DNA of 64,000 nucleotides from Ornithomonoglobus_A sp045612845 (GCA_045612845.1 JAZKZV010000025.1:62001-126000), one strand, 5' to 3'. Positions 1 through 9,218 are shown, counted from the first letter of the stretch. The notes: a model not told the origin generated them from the sequence alone. Translations and numbers: made by a program.

Positions 1-1579
1 TTGCATTAGGAGAGGAAACAACCTTTTCGAGGATAGTGCGCATTGTTTGTGAGGTTTCTTCGGATATTACTCTGTTTACAACCTCTGTTTCGTAGCTTTT
101 TACTATTCCGTTGGAGTTTCTTATCTCTTTTACAATTTGCGGTTTCATTCTTTCGCCGCCATTTACAACAGATGAGATTGCGGTTATAAGCTGGATGGGA
201 GTAACCTGAATACCTTGCCCGAAAGCACTTGTTGCAAGGTCAACGTCGCTCATTCCGTTCTTATAATATATACTTGACGATTCACCTACAAGTTCAATAT
301 CAGTTTTTTCACTAAGGCCAAAAGCAGAAAAATATTCCATGAACTTATCTGAGCCAAGTTTTATTCCTAAATCCATGAATACAGGGTTGCATGAGTTCTG
401 CACGCCCTGGACGAACGTCTGCGAACCATGACCGTGTTTGTTTGCACAGCTTATACGTCTGTCATAAACAACTTTATATCCCGGACAGTAAAATGTAGAT
501 TCGTCATCTACAATATTTTCTTCTAATGCGGCCGCTGCGGTTATTATTTTAAATGTAGAACCCGGCTCGTAGGAATCGGAAATTGCTTTGTTACGCCACA
601 TTTTGTTTTGCAGATTTCGTGTGCGTTCTTCCTTGAGAGTTTTCTCGTCCTTATCCTCGTCTACTTCGGGATTGGCATTTGCCGATTTAAACTGCATTAT
701 GTACTCATCAAATGCTTTAACATCATATGGGTTATTTGCATCAAAGTCCGGCTTTGTTGCCATTGCAAGAATTTCGCCTGTTTTTGGGTTCATTACAATT
801 CCTGCAGCGCCTTCTTTTAGTTTGTACTCAGTGATAGCTTCTTCAAGATGCTTTTCTAAGAAATGCTGAATAGTTTCATCTATTGTAAGTACAACATCAG
901 CACCCTTGGATGCGGCATTTAAGTATTCCTCCTGGTCGGTTTCGAGTGTAGTACCGCCGGCGGTTCTTTTTGCATCTATTGAACCCGCCTTTCCTGAAAG
1001 TTCATTATCGAAGGTGAGCTCAATTCCCTGCAGACCGTTGTTGTCATATCCCGTAAAACCAAGGATATGAGGGGCTATTGCATAAGGATAATAACGCTTT
1101 GAGTCATCCTCAAAATATAGACCTGAAAGATTTTTTGCAGTTTCGGGACTGTTTTCATAATCCATAAGAGCCTTTATCTGATTGCTTTGCTCCATGGTGA
1201 TACGTTTTTTTATTACCTGATAGTTACTGTTCTGAGTTACAAGTTTTGTAAGCTTTTGCTCATCCATATCCAAAATGGGAGCAAGAGTTTTTACTATATA
1301 ATCTGCATTTTTATTTTTAACTATATCATTAGGATTGCAGATTAGTGTGTCAACGGATGTGCTCTGTGCGAGCATCTTTCCGTTACGGTCATATATATTT
1401 CCGCGTGATGCAGTTATTATACTGCTACCTGTTTGCTGGGCTTTTGCACGTCGGCTCATTTCGTCTCCGCGTATTACCTGCCAATATACAAGTCTTAGAA
1501 CCAATAAAGCCATACATGCTATAACAATAACTACAAACGGAAAAATTCGTTTTTTTATACTGTTTAATGATGGAGTCAA
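1..1579 (-). CDS. Class B penicillin-binding protein (FtsI/SpoVD-like), C-terminus cut by window edge
   Basis: Peptidoglycan transpeptidase of septal or spore cortex synthesis. The frame runs open from a TTG at 1579 to base 1. A TTG start is inferred because an in-frame TAA lies directly upstream and no ATG precedes the membrane anchor. The protein starts with a short basic stretch and one membrane segment (VVIVIACMALLVL), then a dimerisation-domain signature (ASRGNIYDRNG) and the transpeptidase domain. The catalytic Ser is in STFK (about residue 341, near base 558), and the SxN motif is SCN (near base 390). The KTG motif and any PASTA domain lie beyond base 1, so FtsI and SpoVD cannot be separated. 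It follows ftsL-like and rsmH genes in the usual division-cluster order. Confidence 0.88.
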   Translation of the reverse strand, partial: MTPSLNSIKKRIFPFVVIVIACMALLVLRLVYWQVIRGDEMSRRAKAQQTGSSIITASRGNIYDRNGKMLAQSTSVDTLICNPNDIVKNKNADYIVKTLAPILDMDEQKLTKLVTQNSNYQVIKKRITMEQSNQIKALMDYENSPETAKNLSGLYFEDDSKRYYPYAIAPHILGFTGYDNNGLQGIELTFDNELSGKAGSIDAKRTAGGTTLETDQEEYLNAASKGADVVLTIDETIQHFLEKHLEEAITEYKLKEGAAGIVMNPKTGEILAMATKPDFDANNPYDVKAFDEYIMQFKSANANPEVDEDKDEKTLKEERTRNLQNKMWRNKAISDSYEPGSTFKIITAAAALEENIVDDESTFYCPGYKVVYDRRISCANKHGHGSQTFVQGVQNSCNPVFMDLGIKLGSDKFMEYFSAFGLSEKTDIELVGESSSIYYKNGMSDVDLATSAFGQGIQVTPIQLITAISSVVNGGERMKPQIVKEIRNSNGIVKSYETEVVNRVISEETSQTMRTILEKVVSSPNA

Positions 1580-1666
1580 TTATATCATCCGAGCCTTTCT
1601 CCCGCAATTTCAAAACCCTTTCGCGTCGCGGGAAGACGAAAAGGAGTACCTTAAAACTCCTTATAG

Positions 1667-2167
1667 CTATTTTATGCTGAAAAAGTCCACTATATTACCT
1701 AAAACAGACGATAGTGCCATACGTATACTTTTTATAACGCCCTCTTCAGATGTGGCTATTTTCTCTACAGTATCCTGCTGTTTTACATTTACATACACGT
1801 ACTGGTAATTTTCGGGTCTTTGCATGCCGAGTCTTGAAGTAGCTTCTTTTTCTATTTCTGAAAGACTAAAGCTGTTTTCGAGGTCAAAAGCCTTTTGATT
1901 TGTAAGCGCTTCTTCCTGTTTTAGCTCGGCATTAAGATTAGCTACAACGAGTTTTGTATCGTGCACAGAAATAAAGGTCGATACCATAAAAGCAGCCGAA
2001 AGAGCAAGAACAGATATACGTGCAATGTAGAGTGCACATTTTCTGCTTGTTTTAATCTGCGGCTGTTGTTTGACCTTTTGACGTTCTGGAATATTCTGTT
2101 GTATATATTCTTTGCGGTCATACTCATATTTGTATGCCAAATTCTCATAATATGCCAAATTATTCAC
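1667..2167 (-). CDS. ftsL: FtsL-like septum protein
   Basis: Small bitopic protein expected to join the division complex with FtsB/DivIC and to position the class B PBP. The 166 residues comprise a charged cytoplasmic N-terminus (about 1-45), one membrane segment (about 46-68, ISVLALSAAFMVSTFI), a heptad-like coiled coil (about 70-112) and the SLSEIEKEATSRLGMQRPEN motif typical of FtsL/DivIC. FtsL diverges strongly in sequence, so the call rests on topology and on position: it lies 7 bp after rsmH and just before the PBP gene. No function is assigned to the C-terminal tail (about 130-166). Confidence 0.75.
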   Translation of the reverse strand: MNNLAYYENLAYKYEYDRKEYIQQNIPERQKVKQQPQIKTSRKCALYIARISVLALSAAFMVSTFISVHDTKLVVANLNAELKQEEALTNQKAFDLENSFSLSEIEKEATSRLGMQRPENYQYVYVNVKQQDTVEKIATSEEGVIKSIRMALSSVLGNIVDFFSIK

Positions 2168-2174
2168 CTATCTA

Positions 2175-3107
2175 CTACAACTTTTCTATAATTCTTAGTT
2201 TTGCGCTCTTAGAACGCGGGTTAAGTTCTTGTTCCTCCTCGGTAGGAAGTATGGGTTTTCTTGTTATAAGCTTTACGATGCTTTTTTTGTTACATACACA
2301 AACGGGAAAGCTTTTTGGACATTCGCATCCGCTTGCAAGACCTGCAAAGGTTTGCTTTACTATTCTGTCCTCAAGTGAATGGAATGTGATTATTGCAAGT
2401 CTTCCGCCTTTGTTCAGGCACGATACAAAATCCTCAATGGCTTGCCTTAAAATACCAAGCTCGTTATTGACCTCGATACGTACTGCCTGAAAAATTCTCT
2501 TTGCAGGGTGTCCGCCATCAAGACGTGCACCTTTTGGAATTGCGGCCTTTATAATGTCAACAAGCTCAAAGGTGGTCTTAATAGGGGAACTTGTACGCTT
2601 TTGTATAATAAACTCTGCAATACGCTTTGACCATTTTTCCTCTCCGTATTCGTAGAAAATACGTGTTAAGTCCTCTATGCTGTATGAGTTTATCACGTCG
2701 TATGCGCTAAGTGGCTTAGACTTGTCCATTCTCATGTCGAGCGGTGCGTCCTGCATATACGAAAACCCTCTTTCGGCATTATCAAGCTGATATGAACTTA
2801 CGCCTAAATCGAGAACTGCACCGTCGATTTTATCTATTTTAAGTTTTTCTAAAATTTCTTTTATCTCACAAAAGTTGTTATTTACAATCGTAATTCTGTT
2901 ACCAAAACGTTCGAGCCTTGCACTTGCAGCACTGATTGCTTCAACGTCCTGGTCAATACCAATTACAGAGCATCCGTCGTTTGAGGTTAAAATACCCTCA
3001 CTATGACCTCCGCCGCCAAGAGTACCATCTACATATGTATTGCCGCTTTTTATGTTAAGGCCATTTATGCTTTCGTCAAATAAGACTGATATATGCTTAA
3101 ATTCCAT
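2175..3107 (-). CDS. rsmH: 16S rRNA (cytosine-1402-N4)-methyltransferase RsmH
   Basis: Methylates N4 of C1402 in the 16S rRNA P site using S-adenosylmethionine. The length is 310 residues, normal for the family. It opens with the family signature HISVLFDESINGL and carries the SAM-binding loop DGTLGGGGHSEGIL (about 29-42), the VLDLGVSSYQLD motif and the terminal LNPRSKSAKLRI motif. It is the first gene of this division cluster in the window. The usual upstream mraZ is absent: 345 bp of non-coding DNA separates it from the divergent tex gene. Confidence 0.96.
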   Translation of the reverse strand: MEFKHISVLFDESINGLNIKSGNTYVDGTLGGGGHSEGILTSNDGCSVIGIDQDVEAISAASARLERFGNRITIVNNNFCEIKEILEKLKIDKIDGAVLDLGVSSYQLDNAERGFSYMQDAPLDMRMDKSKPLSAYDVINSYSIEDLTRIFYEYGEEKWSKRIAEFIIQKRTSSPIKTTFELVDIIKAAIPKGARLDGGHPAKRIFQAVRIEVNNELGILRQAIEDFVSCLNKGGRLAIITFHSLEDRIVKQTFAGLASGCECPKSFPVCVCNKKSIVKLITRKPILPTEEEQELNPRSKSAKLRIIEKL

Positions 3108-3244
3108 GTTATTAGTACTCTCCGTCAGTAGTAAATTACAAATTTATTCTACATTAAAACATCAAAAAACGCAAGGGAAAAACCTCATTTTCCCTCATGT
3201 TAATATCTCCCAAAACCATGTTTTTAAAAAATTTTACTTTTCTC

Positions 3245-3273
3245 TTGTAAAGTTGTTAAAAATAGGTTATAAT
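3245..3273 (+). promoter_or_regulatory. Sigma-A promoter of tex-lgt
   Basis: TTGTAA at 3245-3250, a 17-base spacer and a perfect TATAAT at 3268-3273. Transcription would start near 3280, leaving a leader of about 170 bases before tex. Confidence 0.65.
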
Positions 3274-3298
3274 GATGTTATCGTAAATGTGTAAAAAT

Positions 3299-3356
3299 TG
3301 TGTTATTACACACTGTTGTTATACAACATACTGTGGTATAAAACTATTGTACCACA
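3299..3356 (+). repeat. Three consecutive short inverted repeats in the tex leader
   Basis: Three back-to-back palindromes: TGTGT-TATT-ACACA (3299-3312), TGTTGT-TAT-ACAACA (3314-3328) and TGTGGTA-(11)-TACCACA (3332-3356). They lie downstream of the likely tex start site and could be operators or RNA hairpins. There is no known family match that I recognise. Confidence 0.5.
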
Positions 3357-3452
3357 AATTTTTGGATTTGTGAATACTTTTTTAAAAAAATTTTTACAAA
3401 GGAGTTACAAATTTTTATTTTTGTTTACGTAAGTTTTGGGAGGTTTGCACAT

Positions 3453-5618
3453 ATGCAGAAAACGGACAAAATAAAACAAACATTGACAAAGGAATTTTCG
3501 ATTGCCGAGTGGCAGGTCGAAAGCGTTATTGAGCTTATAGACGAGGGTAATACAATTCCGTTTATTGCCAGATACCGAAAAGAAAAGACTGGCGCTCTAA
3601 GCGATGAGGTTTTGCGAGATTTTTATGACAGACTTACATATCTTCGAGGTTTGGAGGATAAAAAGGAGGAGATACACCGCCTTATAGACGAGCAGGGAAA
3701 TCTCACGGAGGAGATAGCCGAATCAATAGAAAACGCACTTACCCTTGCAGAGCTTGAGGATATATACCGACCATTTCGCCCAAAGAGAAGAACGCGTGCT
3801 ACAATAGCCAAGGAAAAGGGACTTGAACCGCTTGCGGATTTAATTGAAGCACAAAGCGAGGAAATAAAAAGTGTTGAGAGCGAGGCGCTTATGTATATTG
3901 ACTTCGAAAAGGGTGTCGAAACCGTAGAGGAGGCAATAGTGGGTGCAATGGATATCATTGCCGAAAGAGTAAGTGATAATGCGGAGTTTAGAAAAGCAAT
4001 AAGAGAAAAAACTTTTAAAAGTGCAATTATGGTTACAAAAGCCGCAACTGAGGAGGACAGTGTATACAGTCTGTACTACGAATTTTCACAACCTGTCGGA
4101 AAGCTTGCAAATCACCAGATTTTAGCTATCAACAGAGGAGAAAAAGAAGGCTTTTTAAGTGTTAAATTCGAGATGGATGATGAAATTATACATAGCTATC
4201 TATGTCGCAAAATGATTGCTAAAAATCCTACAGATGCATCAAGATATGTAGAAGAGGCACTCCTTGATGGCTACAAACGTCTTATAGCACCGTCTGTAGA
4301 AACAGAAGTAAGGGCAATGCTTACCGAAAATGCACAGGAGGCATCAATAAAGGTATTTAACAAAAATCTTTCGGGATTGTTATTGCAGCCACCTATAAAG
4401 GGTAAGGTTGTATTGGGACTTGACCCGGGCTACCGTACGGGATGCAAGCTTGCAGTTGTTGATGAAACAGGCAGAGTGCTCGATACGGGAATTGGATATT
4501 TTACATTGCCAAATCATGATAAGGATAAGGCGAAAAAAGCACTCAAATCAATGATTGAACGTAATGATGTTGATATTGTTTCGATTGGTAATGGTACTGC
4601 ATCAAAGGAAAGCGAAATCTTTGTGTGTGATCTGTTAAAGGAAATAGATAAGACTATATATTATGTTATGACCAACGAGGCGGGTGCATCGGTATACAGT
4701 GCATCAAAGCTTGCAAGTGAAGAATTTCCTGATTATGATGTTGCACTAAGGAGTGCAGTGTCTATTGCAAGACGTTTGCAGGACCCATTGGCTGAGCTTG
4801 TAAAAATAGACCCTAAATCAATAGGAGTAGGACAATATCAACATGATATGAACCAAAAACGTCTTGGCGAAGCTCTTGGCGGTGTTGTTGAGGCTTGTGT
4901 TAACAGTGTGGGTGTTGATTTAAATACTGCATCACCGTCTTTATTATCTTATGTTGCAGGTGTAAATAAAACAGTTGCTAAAAATATCACATTGTATCGT
5001 GAAGAAAACGGACGATTTAATTCGAGAAAGGATTTGTTGAAAGTACCAAAGCTCGGACAAAAAGCATTTGAACAATGTGCAGGCTTTTTAAGAATTTCGG
5101 ATGGCTCAAATGTACTTGATAATACATCGGTTCATCCAGAAAGCTACGACGCAACAAAACAGTTGCTTGATATTTTAGGCTATAGCGAAAAAGATGTCTC
5201 AGACGGAAATATAGGCGATATAAAAGACAGACTTGGTAAATATAAAACGAATGATTTGAGCGAAAAGCTTGGTATAGGTGCACTTACTATAGTTGATATA
5301 GTTGACAGCCTTTTAAAGAAGGGCAGAGACCCGCGTGAAGAGCTTGACCAACCTGTTTTAAGGAGTGATGTCTTATCCATCGAGGACTTAAAAGAGGGAA
5401 TGATTATGCGCGGAACAGTAAGAAATGTTATTGATTTTGGTGCATTTGTGGATATTGGTGTTCATCAGGACGGTCTTGTGCATATTTCTCAGATTTGCGA
5501 TAAGTATATAAAACATCCTACCGAGGTTCTGAGTGTGGGCGATGTTGTTAATGTAAAGGTACTTGAGGTTGATATAAAGAAACACAGAATATCATTATCT
5601 ATGAGGGAGGCAAACTAA
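3453..5618 (+). CDS. tex: Tex family RNA-binding transcription accessory protein
   Basis: Tex is a nucleic-acid-binding protein implicated in transcription and RNA fitness. The 721 residues are the usual length. Seen in order: the helical Tex N-terminal region, a YqgF/RNase H-like domain starting at VVLGLDPGYRTGCKLAV (about 326), a helix-hairpin-helix region (NTASPSLLSYVAGVNKTVAKNI, about 491), and a C-terminal S1 domain (MRGTVRNVIDFGAFVDIGVHQDGLVHIS, about 650-720). The ribosome site GGGAGG precedes the ATG. lgt follows after one base, so the two are co-transcribed. Confidence 0.96.
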   Translation: MQKTDKIKQTLTKEFSIAEWQVESVIELIDEGNTIPFIARYRKEKTGALSDEVLRDFYDRLTYLRGLEDKKEEIHRLIDEQGNLTEEIAESIENALTLAELEDIYRPFRPKRRTRATIAKEKGLEPLADLIEAQSEEIKSVESEALMYIDFEKGVETVEEAIVGAMDIIAERVSDNAEFRKAIREKTFKSAIMVTKAATEEDSVYSLYYEFSQPVGKLANHQILAINRGEKEGFLSVKFEMDDEIIHSYLCRKMIAKNPTDASRYVEEALLDGYKRLIAPSVETEVRAMLTENAQEASIKVFNKNLSGLLLQPPIKGKVVLGLDPGYRTGCKLAVVDETGRVLDTGIGYFTLPNHDKDKAKKALKSMIERNDVDIVSIGNGTASKESEIFVCDLLKEIDKTIYYVMTNEAGASVYSASKLASEEFPDYDVALRSAVSIARRLQDPLAELVKIDPKSIGVGQYQHDMNQKRLGEALGGVVEACVNSVGVDLNTASPSLLSYVAGVNKTVAKNITLYREENGRFNSRKDLLKVPKLGQKAFEQCAGFLRISDGSNVLDNTSVHPESYDATKQLLDILGYSEKDVSDGNIGDIKDRLGKYKTNDLSEKLGIGALTIVDIVDSLLKKGRDPREELDQPVLRSDVLSIEDLKEGMIMRGTVRNVIDFGAFVDIGVHQDGLVHISQICDKYIKHPTEVLSVGDVVNVKVLEVDIKKHRISLSMREAN

Positions 5619-5619
5619 A

Positions 5620-6402
5620 ATGAATGTTATTTCGTTTCCCGGACTCAATATTACACTAAACATAAATCCTGTTGCATTTATGATAGGCTCAAAGGAGATA
5701 TTCTGGTATGCACTTATAATTTTAACAGGTTTTTTTGCGGGTTTTGGATTTGTTTACGCAACTTGCGAAAAAAGGGGAGTGCAAAAGGACAGTGTGTGGG
5801 ATATTGCATTTTACGGACTGATATCGGGTATAATCGGTGCAAGAATTTATTATGTATTGTTTGCGCTCGACGAAATGAAAACCTTTTGGGATATATTCAA
5901 AATATGGAATGGCGGACTTGCAATATATGGTGGTATAATTGCCGCGTTTATAAGTACGTATGTATATTGCAAGGTGAAGAAAATAAAGGTTTTAAATGCC
6001 TATGATGTTTGTGTCCCCGGTTTGTTTATCGGTCAGGCAATAGGAAGATTCGGTAACTTTGTAAATGCTGAGGTTTATGGTAAAAAAACCGCATTGCCAT
6101 GGGGAATGTCAATAAACGGTGGAGCTATGGTACACCCGCTTTTTCTGTACGAATCCCTATGGAATATTCTTGGTTTAATATTGCTTATTGTATTTAGGGA
6201 CAATAAAAAAACGGACGGTCAGGTTGCTTGTTTTTATGTATTTTGGTACTCTCTTGGCAGATTCTTTTTAGAGGGTATGAGGGACACTAAATATATCCTT
6301 TATGCTATACCAAATATACTTGGAATTTCGCAGATAGTTGCAATAATCGGTGCTGTTGGTGCTGTTGTAATTTATGTGATTTTAAAAAGAAGAAAAGCTT
6401 AA
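5620..6402 (+). CDS. lgt: Prolipoprotein diacylglyceryl transferase
   Basis: Membrane enzyme that moves diacylglycerol from phosphatidylglycerol to the lipobox Cys of prolipoproteins, the first step of lipoprotein maturation. The 260 residues hold about seven membrane segments. The family signature appears as GRFGNFVNAEVYG, including the essential Arg/Asn of the Lgt motif. HPLFLYES and the late GRFFLEGMRDT motif are also present. The start is one base after the tex stop, with GGGAGG inside the end of tex as its ribosome site, so translation is coupled. A lipoprotein substrate is encoded in this window (the ABC binding protein at 35205-36011). Confidence 0.95.
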   Translation: MNVISFPGLNITLNINPVAFMIGSKEIFWYALIILTGFFAGFGFVYATCEKRGVQKDSVWDIAFYGLISGIIGARIYYVLFALDEMKTFWDIFKIWNGGLAIYGGIIAAFISTYVYCKVKKIKVLNAYDVCVPGLFIGQAIGRFGNFVNAEVYGKKTALPWGMSINGGAMVHPLFLYESLWNILGLILLIVFRDNKKTDGQVACFYVFWYSLGRFFLEGMRDTKYILYAIPNILGISQIVAIIGAVGAVVIYVILKRRKA

Positions 6403-6408
6403 TTACAC

Positions 6409-6506
6409 AAAGAGAGGGCAGTCTATATAAATTCGATGTTGTGAGTTTTAAATCCGCTGGATTTAACTGTTAGAGCAACAGAATTTAGATAGATTGTCCT
6501 CTCTTT
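6409..6506. repeat. 98-nt long hairpin between convergent lgt and niaR, possible terminator
   Basis: Arms 6409-6434 and 6481-6506 pair at 25 of 26 positions (two G-U, one mismatch). The 46-base apical part holds a second small stem (TAAATCC-GCT-GGATTTA, with GTTG/CAAC outside it). The arms end in a weak T tract (TTTT), so it may end transcription from both sides. It is far longer than the other terminators in this window. Confidence 0.6.
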
Positions 6507-6521
6507 TATAATACTATATTT

Positions 6522-7040
6522 TTAATCTTCTTCTTTGACCAGATAACCCTTTTTATCGAGCATTTTTTCTACGTCATCAAGAACTTTTTCGTTATCTGCA
6601 CGTAGGGTATGGTAATGATAATCTGATGTTACCTTTTTAAGTGGACCTGAACGTCCGTTTTTCAGGCTTTTTAAATACTCATTTACATCACGTCTGGAGC
6701 TTATATTCAAGGAGGCCTCTATTTTGCCATATATTTTATGCCATACAAATACATCAACAACAGTTGCGCCAAGCTCAGCAATAGATAATAGTTCATCGCC
6801 AATTTCATCGTCAGTGTGAACGACCTTAACCACGCGTAAGGATTGAGGCTTGTGCAGAATATAACCCCTGTTTGTTGATATTATATCATGCCCCAAAGCC
6901 TTTAGTGCAGAAATATCAGAGACAATTATCTGCCTTGAAACTCCAAACATAGAAGATAGTTCACTGCCTGATACAGGTGCTTGTGTGTTCGTAATAAACG
7001 TCAGTATTTTATTTCTTCTCTTATCTAAATTTGTTTGCAT
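6522..7040 (-). CDS. niaR: NiaR transcriptional repressor of NAD biosynthesis
   Basis: Niacin-responsive repressor of NAD synthesis and salvage genes in Firmicutes. It has an N-terminal winged helix-turn-helix (residues about 7-62: GSELSSMFGVSRQIIVSDISAL) and a C-terminal 3H domain. The domain's conserved histidines are visible at H75, H101 and H142/H144, in positions expected for a metal site. The length of 172 is normal. It is the last gene of nadB-nadC-niaR, so it would regulate its own operon through the palindrome upstream of nadB. Confidence 0.92.
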   Translation of the reverse strand: MQTNLDKRRNKILTFITNTQAPVSGSELSSMFGVSRQIIVSDISALKALGHDIISTNRGYILHKPQSLRVVKVVHTDDEIGDELLSIAELGATVVDVFVWHKIYGKIEASLNISSRRDVNEYLKSLKNGRSGPLKKVTSDYHYHTLRADNEKVLDDVEKMLDKKGYLVKEED

Positions 7041-7064
7041 CAGAAGTTCTCCTCAAACTAAAAT

Positions 7065-7916
7065 TTATATTGCGTGAAGATTCTTTAAAGATAAATCCAT
7101 TATAGGTGCAGAGTGGGTGAGGGCACCGCTTGATATAAAGTCAACACCTATATCCACAAGCTTTGCAATGTTTTCTTTTGTTACATTGCCGCTGCACTCA
7201 GTTTGTGCCTTACCGTCAACCATTTTTACTGCTTTTTTCATATCCTCGGCACTCATGTTATCGAGCATTATAATATCTGCACCCGCATCAAGTGCTTCCT
7301 GTAGCATTTCGAGATTTTCAACTTCAACTTCGATTTTTCTTACAAAAGGAGCATAGTCCCTTGCCATTTTAACAGCCTCTTTAACACCGCCCGCAGCGCC
7401 TATATGATTGTCCTTCAATAATATTCCGTCGCTCAAATTATAACGATGGTTACAACCGCCGCCAACCTTAACTGCGTACTTTTCGAATATACGCATATTT
7501 GGTGTTGTTTTTCTTGTATCTAAAAGCTTTGTCTTTGAACCCTCAAGCATTGATACAATTTCGTTTGTGTATGTTGCAATTCCACTCATTCTCTGTAGAT
7601 AGTTAAGCGCAGTTCTCTCGCCTGATAGGAGTACGCGTATATCGCCTCTTACTGTGCCTATTTTTTCGCCTTTGACAACATGTGTGCCGTCTTCGCAGTT
7701 CATTTCAAACTCTGTCTTATCATCAAGAAGCTCAAAAACTCTTTTAAATACATCAAGACCTGCAATTATACCATCCTGCTTGCAGATTAAGTCTACCTCT
7801 CCAAGCTGATAGTCTCTCATAACGGAATTTGTTGTTATATCCTCGCTTGTTATATCCTCCTTAAGAGCTAATAGTATCAACTCATCTGCATTCATTCTCA
7901 TAGTTATATTATTCAT
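7065..7916 (-). CDS. nadC: Nicotinate-nucleotide pyrophosphorylase (carboxylating)
   Basis: Quinolinate phosphoribosyltransferase: quinolinate + PRPP gives nicotinate mononucleotide + CO2 + PPi, in de novo NAD synthesis. Motifs: GERTALNYLQRMSGIAT, LDTRKTTPNMR, VGGGCNHRYNLSD and LLKDNHI. I chose the ATG at 7916 (283 residues) because AGAAAGGAAA lies about ten bases before it. An upstream in-frame ATG at 7940 would add eight residues and lies on top of that site. The start overlaps the nadB end by 8 bp, so translation is probably coupled. Confidence 0.95.
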   Translation of the reverse strand: MNNITMRMNADELILLALKEDITSEDITTNSVMRDYQLGEVDLICKQDGIIAGLDVFKRVFELLDDKTEFEMNCEDGTHVVKGEKIGTVRGDIRVLLSGERTALNYLQRMSGIATYTNEIVSMLEGSKTKLLDTRKTTPNMRIFEKYAVKVGGGCNHRYNLSDGILLKDNHIGAAGGVKEAVKMARDYAPFVRKIEVEVENLEMLQEALDAGADIIMLDNMSAEDMKKAVKMVDGKAQTECSGNVTKENIAKLVDIGVDFISSGALTHSAPIMDLSLKNLHAI

Positions 7917-9186
7917 TGTTGTAATTTCCTTTCTCTTCATTTATCTTGTTAAGTACAATTTTATCATATCCATCTGTTGAATATGAGCATTTTAAAATAT
8001 CATCATTGTCAGGAATTGGTGCATCTGTGTAATTTAAAGAAATATCATTTGCGGCACGTCTTGCAAAAACCATGCTTTCGAGCAATGAGTTACTTGCCAG
8101 GCGGTTTTTTCCGTGTACTCCGTTACACGCTGCTTCGCCTGCACAATAGAGCCTGTTCATGCTTGTTTTACCGTTTGAGTTTGTTTTTATTCCGCCCATG
8201 TGATAGTGTTGTGCAGGCACAATGGGGATTGGCTCTTTTGTTACATCATAGCCCTCTTCAAGACATTTTTTGTAAATGTTAGGGAAATGACTTAGTATTG
8301 TCTCTTGCGGAATTGGTAACATCGAAAGCCATATAAATTCCGTATTGTCCTTTTCCATTTGTTCATGTATTATGTTGGTAAGTACATCACGTGGTTGTAA
8401 TTCGTCGGTGAATCTGTTCATATTTTTATCGAGAAGAATTGCACCCTCGCCCCTTACCGACTCGGATATAAGGAAACTTCTGCCTTTGTTTTTTGAGTAG
8501 AGAGTGGTGGGGTGTATCTGTATGTAATGGAGATTTTCTACATCAATGTTATGACGTATTGCAATGGCACTGCAATCACCCTTTAAATGCGGTTGATTTG
8601 TTGAGTGCTTAAACAGTCCGCCTATTCCGCCCGTTGCCATAACCGTATAGTTTGCAAAAACATTTACTTTTTCGTTATTGCATATACCTGTTATGCCTAT
8701 GCACTCTCCATCTTTTTCGATAATATCCGTCATAGTGAAATTTTCTTTTATAATTATATTATCTCTTTTTTTAGCTTCGCATATAAGCTTTGAGGTAATC
8801 TCCTTGCCTGTAATATCGCGATGATACAAAATTCTTGGTTTAGAGTGAGCACCCTCGCGTGTGTATATAAAATCACCATCTTTATTTTCAAAATCAACAC
8901 CAAAATCAACAAGGCATTTAATGACCTCGGATGATGAGCGAATCATTATTTCTACTGATTCGGGATTGTTTTCGTAATGGCCTGCACGCATGGTATCCTC
9001 ATAATATGCATCGTAGTCGCTATCATCTGTTAAAACGCATATTCCGCCTTGTGCAAGATACGAATTACTGTTTTCAAGCTCCGATTTTGTTATCATCAGG
9101 ATTTTTTTGTCTTTTGGGAGAGTGAGTGCACACATAAGTCCTGCAGCACCGCATCCCGCTATTATTATGTCAGCTTTAATATCCAT
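7909..9186 (-). CDS. nadB: L-aspartate oxidase
   Basis: FAD enzyme that oxidises L-aspartate to iminoaspartate, using fumarate as acceptor in anaerobes. The 425 residues match the short clostridial form. Visible: N-terminal FAD loop GCGAAGLMCAL, the IHPTTLY motif, SVRGEGAILL, RDVLTNII and the C-terminal GEAACNGVHGKNRLASNSLLE. It is first in nadB-nadC-niaR. The partner quinolinate synthase gene nadA is not next to it, although nadA, nadB and nadC often cluster. The flavoprotein of the redox operon at 51064-52664 is a distant relative, but it lacks nadC context and sits with an iron-sulfur subunit. Confidence 0.95.
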   Translation of the reverse strand: MDIKADIIIAGCGAAGLMCALTLPKDKKILMITKSELENSNSYLAQGGICVLTDDSDYDAYYEDTMRAGHYENNPESVEIMIRSSSEVIKCLVDFGVDFENKDGDFIYTREGAHSKPRILYHRDITGKEITSKLICEAKKRDNIIIKENFTMTDIIEKDGECIGITGICNNEKVNVFANYTVMATGGIGGLFKHSTNQPHLKGDCSAIAIRHNIDVENLHYIQIHPTTLYSKNKGRSFLISESVRGEGAILLDKNMNRFTDELQPRDVLTNIIHEQMEKDNTEFIWLSMLPIPQETILSHFPNIYKKCLEEGYDVTKEPIPIVPAQHYHMGGIKTNSNGKTSMNRLYCAGEAACNGVHGKNRLASNSLLESMVFARRAANDISLNYTDAPIPDNDDILKCSYSTDGYDKIVLNKINEEKGNYNNE

Positions 9187-9218
9187 TGTTTAACCTCTCA
9201 GATTGATTTAGTATCACC

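Larger units (their letters stand above)
3108..3452. other. Divergent intergenic region rsmH/tex, no gene seen
   Basis: No credible gene lies in these 345 bases. The region is very AT-rich. It carries a plus-strand promoter for tex and a leader of about 170 bases with three short hairpins (listed separately). An open frame across 3040-3294 on the plus strand overlaps rsmH antisense and has no ribosome site, so I do not call it. Confidence 0.7.

Noticed and set aside
588..869. Plus-strand open frames over the PBP gene
   Set aside because: They run opposite to a transpeptidase frame with intact STFK and SCN motifs and have no ribosome site.
1425..1613. Short minus-strand frame with ATG at the start of the PBP gene
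   Set aside because: It is out of frame with the conserved PBP sequence (KKRIFPF...ASRGNIYDRNG), which starts at the TTG at 1579.
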